Made by a program: the position numbers and the translations under genes
Part shown: piece by piece, positions 33,731 to 45,700 of the stretch
How the letters are laid out: each line of letters opens with the position of its first letter
Position numbering within the stretch: position 1 is the first letter of the stretch
Assembly: GCF_001625305.1 (NCBI RefSeq)
Contig: NW_017804020.1
Coordinates: forward strand, 6,933,651-6,997,650
Direction of reading: 5' to 3'
DNA: 64,000 nucleotides
Source: Branchiostoma belcheri
Lineage: Eukaryota; Chordata; Leptocardii; Amphioxiformes; Branchiostomatidae
The notes under the pieces: generated by a model
Database searches by the model: none
Seen by the model: only the letters and a program-made list of their open reading frames with translations
What the model was told of the DNA's origin: nothing

Positions 33731-36700
33731 GTAGGTCCTGTCGGCTATGAACAGTACAGATCTCAGATTAAATCCCTTCCCACACATTTTACATGCAGTT
33801 TTAATTCGTTAATTTCAACAAGAATTGCACTGATTTTTCTCAGATTTTAATTGAGAAGTGCTAGACTTTCAATGGTGTATTGCACAACTTTTGAAAGTTT
33901 GAGTACAGGTATTCCTGATGTTTGCCCTGTACTATTGCTAGTACATGTTACAGCATGCAAAATACCTGGTTGCCCTGGGCAACCAAATTTTACTTGGGGC
34001 AACCTATTTTTAAACCAAGGTAGCCCAGTGTGCTACGTGAATTTTACGAAGCCCCCCCCCCCAAAAAAAAAATCATGCCCACTTGGCTTGCACCACTGAA
34101 TCCGGCAGATGCTTTTTAATTTTAGGTATTAATGGCTATTACTAGTATCAATTAACTATAGACTGTTAGAAATATGGTCAAAGGCTGTATGTAACAGTAC
34201 TTACTTGAAAGTAGTAACTTTTAATTTTAAATGTTTTATAGGTGGGGCAACCTAAAATTCTGATGGGCAACCTACAGAATTTTGCAACCTACATGTACCT
34301 AAGTTGCCGTAGGTTGCCCACTGCGTTCAAAACCCAGTTCAAAAAAGTATTTTGTACACTGAATGTAGTACATTTGTAATGGTAATACCACCAGTGGGAT
34401 TGTACAATTTGTATTCTACGTATGTAGACTTTGAATTAATCTTCCAGGTACAATGGGTCACTTCCGTATGGAGAGAAGGGTCGTCGCAAGACACGCTTCA
34501 CATTATTCAAGCGAGCGGCAGCCAACGGGGTCAAGCCATCCACCCATCACATCGCCAAAACACCACAGGCCTCAAAGGTAGGAGCACCTTACGTAATACT
34601 TACCAAATCCATTCATGAGGGTAGCGTTGCAGAAATTTCATTCAGTTATGAATATTTTATGATGTTACCTGGCATGATGTAACAGTGGCCCATTTGGGTG
34701 GGGAAGGTTGTTTTTTTTTAGATCCTTTGTTACAGATGAACGGGCATTATTGAGAGGAAATCTGGCCTGGCCTAGGAAAAAAATGTTGTGTTTCCTGTTT
34801 CCCGATCGACCCTATAAAAAACTGCTGACCCTAGTCCTTTTTTTGTGTGTGCGGACCCCTGCAAGGGACGTAATTTTTTTTTACATTTCCTACATGTAGC
34901 TCCCATGATCTGACACCTGAGTGATGAAACATTTTACAATCGGTTTTCCAACATTGACATTGAAAATTTAAGTGTCCTCATGCAAGTTTTACTTTTTTTA
35001 ACCTGTATTGTAAAATTTGGATCACCAGAGATTGCCAACGTTAAAAATAAGATTATCCCTACCTCGGTAGTACCTGTACCGACCATAATTTTTTCATGAC
35101 TGAAACAGGAAACACTGCATTTCTGATATACTTTCTACATGTACATATACACAGTCCAGACCTAAACATTGTTCAGTCTATAGATTTCAATGGAAGGCCT
35201 TCCTTCCTCATTCTGACACATACTTTAGAAACCTGACCTTCACGTCAGTCAACACAAACCAGTTTACAATTTATCATTTAGAGAACTAATCTGACCTAAA
35301 ATTTTATCAGCAATCAAGTAGGTAGCACTAGAATGTCCCCTGGAATGTGGCATCTGAAACAATCCTGGTCTGTGTTTTCTGACATTGGCGAAACAAACCC
35401 AGGAAAGGGCAGTAGTTTGTTTAACAATTATGTGCAATTGTTGGCATTTGCTAAATGGTGAGATAACCAAAGAGTAAATAAACACATGTAGACTTGTAAG
35501 GGTGCCTACAACCTTGGTTAAATCTGAGGGTGACATTCAGGAGTAAAGTTGCAGGCAAAGGTCATACTTGAAGGACACTTAAAACGCTGGTTGAAAGGTT
35601 CGATTTTGCCACAGAGGGACCTACAGTGTCTATAGTCTAACCAAATATAGTGTTGGGTATCGCTGGTATCTTCAAAGGACCCACAGTACGATAAGTCACA
35701 TTGTCCTTGTATATGTACATGTACATGTAACTACTACATATACATATACATGTACAATGTAGCTGTCTATAGAACAAAAATATAGCCATTTGCAATGTAA
35801 CTCAAAACCCAGACTGTTATGAATGAACAGCATTATATCATAATCTGACATTTTCTATGAGAGCCAGGGCATTGCGTAACATTCTTATCTTACACCAATA
35901 ATTCATGAACTTAATATTTGAAAAAAATGGAAGTGTAATATACTTCAGTCTACTTTCAAAATTGCAGTTAGGCCATGTTGATTTGATTATATGGATGACA
36001 TCCGCGCGCGCATGAATTTTCGGCCGTTTCCAAAAAAAAAAAAGTTTTCAACCATACTGTAAATCGTGCAAAAATATACCATAAGTTGCACGGAAAACAT
36101 TTAGAAACTAGAAAGGCCAATATTTGCTTTGGAGCAAATACAGCGATGGGTTCACCACATTTTACGACATGGCAGGGAAAGAATGGGAAACACAAGGGAA
36201 AACAATGATTTACATTGATATAACTATAATATGAAGTAAAATACAACTAAAACAATAGTTGGATAGCTATTCCCTACTTTATTGGTTAGGATTTTTAATT
36301 GCATAATGCAAACTGTTGATTTTCAAAATAAAAAAAAACGTCCATGCCCGGCATTCCAATGCTGGAGCAGGAAAGCTTGAAATACCTACCAAAACACTTG
36401 AATACAGACATACTGTCAGTATGGAAATGCTTCTGTGCAGGTGTTAATCAAGTTAAATCCCAACAGCCAATCAGCAAGAAGTATAGAGGAAAGCTGCATG
36501 CCTATTGGTTGATGCCCTGCATTCCATTGTCATGACTCATGCCCAAACGTGGTAAACAAGGCAGACTAACACAGTAATACATTTGCTATAACACAGCCAA
36601 AAAACTCAAATAAAACCATTCTAAAATGCCTGTATTACAATAATTTTAAAAAATGCCTAAGGGGTATTTTGGCCCACTGTACCTCCATACCAAAATTTCA

Positions 36701-39700
36701 GGACCTTAGGCCCTAAAATGAAGAAGCTGAATCCATTTAAAAAATGGCAGGAGAAGGAGAAGGAGGAGAAGAAGAAGAAGAAACATCAGAAAAAGCAATA
36801 TGGTTTCACCACACCACTTCGTGGTGTGGTGAACCCATAATAACACTNNNNNNNNNNNNNNNNNNNNAGAAATGAATTCGAGGAGTAGATTATTCGCCAT
36901 AACATATTCTGTGCCATTTGTTCAACCTTCATGACCACGTAGATTTCATAGTGAAAGCAACTTTTTTTTTGCAAAACTTTTTTTTTATTCGCACGCGCGC
37001 ATCAGTTTTGGGGTTCCCAGAGGATGTCATCCATATAATCAAATCAACATGGCCTTAGCTCAGATTTCTGGCATTTATGGTTGGTGCTAAAACAGCCCAC
37101 ACAAGGCACACTCAGTTTGTGGTGCCACCACAAACCACCAGAATGTAAACAAATATGGCTGACAACTGTGTTTCCAGCTCGTATTATGGCGTCATATTTT
37201 GATACCTCCACTTCCTGAATGGCACCTATTTGCAATAGAGCAGGGTTAATTCAATTAATACATTGTATAGAAGTCCCAGAAAATTTACATTTTGTATTGT
37301 CCTAATGTTACATAATGCAGCTTTAAGACATCAAAATGTACATGTAACACACACACACTAAATACATACAGGGTACTGAGAACAACCATATATGGAACTG
37401 TAGTGATAGCAGTATCTGAGGTGATTAGCTGTAGTATCTGCTGAATTATCTTTGTGAATGTTTGTTATTGTGGATAGCATGGCTGTATCAGAATGTTTTA
37501 TAGCTTGGTGATAGTAAACAGGACTGTCAACAGGACGTTTGGTCATGGTGTTGGTGACTGTGTACAGTGACACAATCACAAACAAAGGCCATTGTTGTAC
37601 ATTGTAGTAGAAAGAAAACTTGTGTCAAGAGAAAAAAAAAACTTTCCATTCTCCAATTGTAGGCACCTTGTTTCTTGTTTACTGGTAAAAAAATTGAAAC
37701 ATTTCTTGAAAATATTACAATTAGGTCTTAGGTCAGGAAAATTAATGTTGGGTTTCCAGTTTCAGTCCTGAAAAAACTACATGTACATGGCATTGTATAG
37801 ATTCTTGGTGGTCTTCTTAATGATCCAACAGATAAAGTTAAACTAATTTAATCTATTGCATCAACTGTCTCAAGGACTGACGTCCAATTTGGACAAATAT
37901 TTAACTCGATATACACAACTGAAGAACAAATTGCTTCTAAAAATGTGTTAAATGATGTTTCAGAAATTCAAATTGCAAATTTTATAGTCGGCCTTGAAAA
38001 ATGAATTTCAAAACCAGCCTGATAAAATATCCATGTCTGAAAATGATTATCTACATTAAGGCAGAAATCCTTTTTCTAGCCTGTAAATTAATTAGTGCAT
38101 TGCAGAGTGTTAAAATTTTGTTTTGCAATTTAGGAATACTATCTGCAAATGCACAGTTTAGACATAAACCCATAATATTATAATTTGCATATTATATAAA
38201 ATTGCATGTCGGCAAACTTTAATTTTACATGCAATTTGAAAAATACATGCACCATTGAACCCCTGACCTGATCTTTTCTGTCAGCAAAATTGCAGGTTGC
38301 TTAAAAAATGTCCTCAGATATGAAATTGTTTGCAGACTGCAGGTACATGTATTTCTAACACTGAAAGGGAATGGTAAACCTGTGACTAAGATAATGCATT
38401 TATCAGATTATGAAGCTAAGAATAATTCTATTGTCTATCTCTGGAACACTTACAGATTGTAGCAGATAAGTCCCATCACAGTGTGTCCTACACGTTATCC
38501 CGGAACCAGACAGTGGTAGTGGAGTATGTACGGGATGAGGATACTGACATGTTCCAGGTAAGCTCCACTGTCCCTCATATATTGCCTCTCAGGGCTTGAA
38601 TGGACCTATACCATTATTACGTCACAGTTTGTTTACTGCAATGAATGCCGGTCAATCGACGTTTATATTGTACAGGGGTGCGTAGCGCGGTGTGTGTTTG
38701 TGTAGCGTTAGCCTAATATAAGGCTTTTAATACAGTACTACTTTCATCTAATGTCACAATTAAATCACCCATGCGGCCTGTAATGCTGTGTCAACACAAC
38801 TAGACGCAGCAAAAAATCAGACATACCTTACTTTGAAAACTTTGAAATGATCTTTATTCTTTAACTGACCGTTCTAGAATGTTCTTTAAGAACAGGTAAA
38901 CAAACTGTGACGTAATAATGGTATACATGTAGGTCCATTACTCATCTCTACATACTAGCACCAGTGCAATTTGAAAATTTTACCTGCACCAGACAAATTT
39001 TACCATTCAGAATGTAGGAAATATCATGGATCATGCTTAGTTCTGTTCAGAAACCACTGCCATTGTTTCTTTTACACTTTAGAGGTGATGACAGTCAGTA
39101 CAGCAGCTGTTAATAAAAAAAAAATACACATACTCCTACATTTGTATGTAAACACTGTGATTAGACTAGTGCAGGGTACAATGTACAAATGTAGGTGCTG
39201 GTAGACATCAGAAATACCTGGCACAGTCCATACGGTGTAAACATATTGTAAACCTTGCATCAATTCAGTGCTATAAATTTAAAAGGCTGCTATGATTGCA
39301 CGGGTAATGTTTGGGCAATAAACCATTTATTATTGCCTTCGACGAGAAGGCTATGAAATTGCTTTCGGCCTGTTTTGTAGATTATGCACGGTAAAGTTTG
39401 AAGGCATGGTCCGTGGTTCACGATTTTTGGCAGGCAGGTTGTCTTGGGGGTGGCCATTGTCAAGGCCAAAAATGGGCTTCGTGGGGTGTTCCTACGTCAC
39501 TGTAGTTTACCTTGGTTTTTGGTGTTTTTTCCTTGTCATCAAGATATCTCGAGTATCCTTAAATGGATGTTGATGATTTTTAGTGGGCAAGTTACCGTTG
39601 AGAATGCCGAGGTCAAGTTCAAAGATGGGCCCCGTGGGGGTTTCTATGTCACTTCAGGTGACCTTTGTTTTTTGTGTTTTTTCTTGTGTACAAGATAACT

Positions 39701-42700
39701 CGAGAATCTTTAAATGGATGTTCATGTTTTTTAGTTGGCAAGTTACCATTGTTATTGTTATAATTTTGTGTTTCATCTTGATCTGGACCTGGACCTAAAT
39801 TCAGTGTACTCCACTGCGACATCAATAAAGCCAATCTGAATCTGAATCTAAAATCCCTGAACCTTTACCTGTACCATGTTATGTTTTGGTAGTCAGCCCT
39901 AGTGGAAAACGTTACTGACCTTAGCTGTTTTGTGTTACCTCCTCAGATTGGTCGATCAACGGAGCCACCTATAGACTTTGTAGTGATAGATACTGTGCCG
40001 GGCAACAAGACTGCCGAGGACTGTAAAGTGCAACAGAGCACCATTTCTAGATTCGCATGTCGCATCGTGGTCGAGAGAAACCCAACACATACAGCAAGAA
40101 TCTACGCAGCAGGCTTCGATTCCTCTAACAACATCTTCCTTGGGGTAAGTCTACTGGAAGTCTTAGAGCATGTCGGCAAAATGTACTGCACCTGCGCGAA
40201 ACCTGTAATGCACTTATAAGGTTCATATAAGTTTTGTATTTGTGCATATAAGGTTAACATTTCATCTGTAGTTTTCAAGAGTGTTGTGTCGGATAAGATA
40301 TTGCCTGCAACGGGCAAAATTCTAATGCGTAGTTGACCAAACATCCAATGAAATCCATGAAAAATTCTGGTTTTGTGCAGGTGCATCATGACTTTTGTGT
40401 GTTAGTAGTATATACTGTCTTTGTATTCTTATAAATTATGAGAACCAATCAGCATGAACCCTCAGTCAAAGAATTAGAGGATTGAGGTTTAAAGAATCAA
40501 AGGACAATGTGTACACATACTCATGAGACTTTTTTGTTCCCCACTCAGGAAAGAGCGACTAAATGGAAGAGACCGGACAGCTCCATGGACGGTCTGACGA
40601 CCAACGGAGTGCTGATCATGCACCCCACGGGGGGGTTTGGCCAGGAGTGTAAAGCCGGGGTGTGGAGGGAGGTGTCTGTGTGCGGCGGGATCTACTCGCT
40701 CCGAGAGACGCGGCCCAACCCACAGAGAGGCAAGCTGATCGACGACGAGTCCAACGTTCTACACGACGGCACGCTGATCGACTTGTGCGGGGCGACGCTT
40801 CTCTGGCGATCCTCCGCTGGACTGCAGAAAACTCCGGTAAGACCAGGCCTCGAAATTAACTTTTCTTCCTATTGTCCCAGCACTCTCCCAAAAATAAATT
40901 CCAGTTGTCCCGAAGTGAGGATGAACTGTCCTAACCTGGGACATATTGTATGAGGAAGTATTGTATGACTTCAACTTGAAGTCAACTTTGTTTTGCTTAT
41001 GTGTTCACTTCCAGGGGCACTATAATTGCAGGGTAGACAGGAAATTTGGGGGACTATTCCAAATCCAAAAGCCGGGAGATGTGCCTGATCAACAAGGAGG
41101 GCTGACATTCTGATGTTGATTATTTTTTTATTGTCCCAAAAATTTCCCAAAGTGTCTTTTTAGTTGTCCCAGCCTAAAGTGCTCAGTCGCCACTGGGCCA
41201 TCTTTAATTTTGAGCCCTAAACTAAAGACGTGTGTTAGGGTACAATGTACAACCAGTGTTCTAGCCAGCCTGAATTCTTTTTCTGCCATCTCACATTTGT
41301 AAAACGAAACATCATTAATTTACATTACACGAGTACCGAAGACAGGACAATCCTAGGGGGGGTCTGAGGGCATCCCCAGAAAACATTTTACCCTCTGAGA
41401 CGCTATTTTCTGCATTTTGAGAGGCAAATTTTACAATATCTAAATGAAACATGCCGATTTATCCATTAATTTCAGAATGGCGGGCAAAATTTTTGTCCAT
41501 CATGAGCAGAAAATTCCATCAAATGGCAGAAAGAGAAATTCTGGCTAGAACACTGGGTACACTGTATCTGCTAACCATTTGTTCACATGACTGGTACAGA
41601 ACGGTTCAACCATAGAATTCAAGCAATGCACATGTGCACTGCTGCCATCCTGATGTTGAGGAAAAAAATGACATCACAGGGTTCTCACTAGGCTGTTTGA
41701 GGGTAGGGGTCCCCTACGCCGTGATCTAGACCCCCTATGCTGTGATTTAACTCCCTACATTGTTTTTTTAATGTTTTTTAGTTAGTGTAGGGGTGTTTTC
41801 TTTTTGTTGAGAACCTTTTTTGGAGGGGAGGAGGAGGGGATACTTTATTCCGGAGGGTAAGCTTTTGGATAAAGGTTAGACATCCAGGTAATAAGATACG
41901 CCAAAAAAATATGATTTTGGAAACGGTCAGACGTTTCAGGTTTCCACTACCTTTCGTCAGTGAACTAGAGACTACAGGAGAATTGCAGGAAATAAAGTAT
42001 CATTCATTCATTCATTCATTCATTCATTCATGCAGGTTTATAAGCACAAACTATTGATTGATATGCAAATATTAAGTGAAGACAAATTTTTTGGAAGTCC
42101 ATAAGGAAACGAAAGTTAGACAAGATAAGGACAATGCAAATATAGACTACAGTACCGTTCGCGTTATAGTTACCCTAACGGCCGTTACTAACGCGTTTCT
42201 TTTCCGTAAGTTTTCCGTAAGTTGTCCGTAAGTTTTCCGTAAGTTTTCCGTTACTTTTCCGAAAGTAACGCGTTTCTTTTTCGTCAGACTTCTCCATTCA
42301 TATGCAGGCGCGGTAACATCACAGGAATCGTGGGAGGAGTACTAATTTACCTCATGCGGGGCGGGAAATTACCGATACACACCGCTGGAACAGCGGAAGG
42401 AACGTTGATCTAGCCTGCATTTTACTACTAGTATATTATAACGTTTAAAACGTTTTAACGATCACCGGCGCATCAATTAGATCGACATTTTCTTTTGTCA
42501 CTGTTGCCCAGGCAAGCGTTTCCATAGTTTGTCAACTTTATTTTGCTGTTTTTCTCTGTTTGTTTACTTCTTTTACCACCGAATATGCAATCCTTAGAGA
42601 TGATCTGAAGTTATAAAGGTCCTTGTCCGCCGTACATAATAGGCGGCGGGCGTGAGGTAACGTTAGGGATGTGCAAAAACATCGCGGAAAATTCCTATTA

Positions 42701-45700
42701 CACTCGAAAAAAAGGCAGCATATTTAGCGCGCATATTTAATACACGTGCCCACAAACATTTTTATGGCTAATTATTGGCCAGTTTTGGGGAGTTTTGTTT
42801 TGTCCTTGGAGTTTTGTTTAGAGTGGGACGGAAAGCCGTGCTGCGACTCCGACTCCGTGCACTTCCGTGTTACATTACGTTGTATGTGACCAACAAAATT
42901 ACGCCAAAGGCACCACAAATCCACATGTACATATATTTTTTTCCCGAAAAATCTTTTGAGTACGCATTTCGTTACTAGGATGTTGCTAATTAGTCGTAGA
43001 AATAAGGTAGAAACCAGCGTAAATGTGGCTATCTCGAGATCGCACTTCGCGCGTGGAAGGGCGCCCCAGCATGCAACGGGCTTCGTTCTAGCCAATCAGA
43101 GCGCAGGTCATCTAAGGTGAACCAATCAGAGCGTAGCTACTTGCATATTATAATGAGCATGCTGCCTGCATCACAGGGCGGCCGCGGCCATGGCGACCGG
43201 CCGTGAGTGCGCGGGAAATGTGTTTTGCAACTATATTTTTACGGGGATTTTCTGACGTTTGACGCTGACTTTGGCACGATATGATAGCACTACCATGTAC
43301 ACGCTACCGTAGGCGACAAATGAGTGGTCATTTTTATACAATCGTCGAGAAATTTTGGCGTTATACACCCGGAAGTGAGCCGATCTCAGTTTGCGTTCCC
43401 TCGATTTTACCCCTCGACAGTTTCCCCCTTCAAAATAAGAAACAAAACTACCGCTATTAAATAGAACCATGTATTACAATTATCATTTCAACATGATAGA
43501 TCTATTATATATTCCTTTATTAACTATGATATCATCATGGTTGTGGAAAGTCCTCAGCTGGCGAACCGAGTCCTTGCGCCGGGAGTGACGGTACATTTAA
43601 CCGCTACTACTAGTAAGCCGCGCGCCTTACAAAATTATAATAATTTTCTTTTGTGTCAAAAACCGCCGTGAATTTAAGGCATGAGTTACCGATTTATATT
43701 TCTTCTACGGCAGATATTTCTTGTTTCGTCACGTCCCATGACGTCCTGTGAGAGCGGTAGGCCGCCGCTGGTACAAAATGTACAAGACATCGTCTGCCCA
43801 CTGCTACACTTTGTTGACATACATTGACATTGTATTACACAACGTAATATTTTCCGCTAGAAATAACTATAGAATAGCATTAAAAGATAGAACAATTCGC
43901 TTCACACAGTCGACACACGGATAAACCACAAAGTTATTTTTCGAATCACATGTCCACTTGCCTCTGGTGCTGTTATTTTTCAAGGGGCAACATCGCAACA
44001 CATTAGCGGACGCCCCAGGAGGTGGCAAATTGCTATTGTCTTGTCGGCGCGCAAAACAAACATGAAATCCGACCCTATCACATTAACGCAAACGGTAACG
44101 CGTTAGAAATAATTTCTGACGATTTTCTAACCATTTTCTGACGAAAATCTAACCAAATACTGACGATTTTCTAACCATTTTCTGACGAAAATCTAACTCG
44201 TTAGTAACGGGGTACCCGGTTAACTATAACGCGAACGGTACTGTATGTTTCTAAGTACTATCAGCATTACATCAGAATCATACTTAAGGTATTAAAAAGT
44301 ATCTTTAAGGATGAGGCCATCTTTTATTGGAGGATTGTGGTTCAAATTCCTTTGGAATGCTCAGTGCAGGTAGAAGTTGAAGTTGATGGATGTAATGGAT
44401 CTGCAGTATTCAACAGAGCTACTTGGGCTGGTCTCCGAGCCGCTATCAGATTTGCCATCAGCAGTTCTAGTAATTCTACCGTACCTTGTCCTGGAGTGAA
44501 CTTGTGTTTCAGACTTGATGCACGGCCCTTGAGCGGCTTTTCTGTCTCTCTCAAACAGTGGAGAGGATAAATTGTGCAGCGCTGTGAATAATTTCCATTA
44601 TCTGTTTTGAGGATGTTACAGTAGCCTGCTAAAAACTGTTTCATTACACAGTATGCTCGAAATACTGGGTATATGCAGGTTAGTGCAGGTAAAATTGGAG
44701 CTGTGCCGGTATTTCTGATGTCTGCTTACACTGGTCCATGTACTGAGTATGCAGGTTAGTGCAGGTAAAATTGGAGCTGTGCAGGTATTTCTGATGTCTA
44801 CCTGCACCTAACCTGCACTGGTCCATGTACTGGGTATATGCAGGTTAGTCCATGTAAAATTAGGGCTGTGCAGGTATTTCTGATGTCTACCTGTACCTAA
44901 CTTGCACTGGTCCATGTACTGGGTACAAATGTATATGCAGGTTACTGCAGGTAAAATTGGAGCTGTGCAGGTATTTCTGATGTCTACCTGCACCTAACCT
45001 GCACTGGTCCATGTACTGGGTATAAGCAAGTTAGTGCAGGTAAAATTGGAGCTGTACAGTCAGGTATATGTATTTCTGAGTGCAGGTATGCAGAAAAAAG
45101 TATTTCGAATTCGAGCCCTGTGGAATCTTCAACAAAGATGTCAAATGTCGCCCTGGGGTAACATTTACTGGTGCTGCCAGCTAACATAACACTGACATGT
45201 TGGGAACAATATGAGTAATATGTGAAATAAAATAAATCATTATGGATTAGAAAGATTTATATTTTAAAACACAGATGAAACAGACAACGACCACTTAACT
45301 TGCAAGAGCTCTTCTGATGTAAAATTTGTACTGTTGACATGCAAAATTGTTTGAGGCACTGAACACGCTTTACAGTCAAGTCACGTCAGCCAAGATGGCC
45401 TGCTAAGCTTTGGGTTCACTTCACCAAAAGGTAATGTAAGGCCAATATGCAATATGCTGTCGGAGGCAGTGTGCATAAAGGTACGCCTATACCGTGTACA
45501 TGAATGACATTGAAATAATGCAGTGTACCTGTCTTTTTTATAGCTCACCATATCACCAGTGTTTAGAAATACACTACATGTACCCACCTGCAGTCTGCAT
45601 TTTGTAGAGACATTTTCAATATTGCAGGAGAAAAATTAAGCAAACCAATCAATTATTTTTATTGAGAGATTTTCTTTCTTATCTTAGGCCACACCAATTT

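Larger units (their letters stand above)
35971..37054. mobile_element. E1 family element interrupted by an E2 insertion
   Basis: The ends GGCCATGTTGATTTGATTAT and the inverse (ATAATCAAATCAACATGGCC) are exact mirror images, flanked on both sides by TTA (35968-35970 and 37055-37057). The middle is split by an E2 copy at 36107-36842 plus a 20-N gap. Without the insert the element would be near 330 bp, like the complete copies. Confidence 0.8.
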
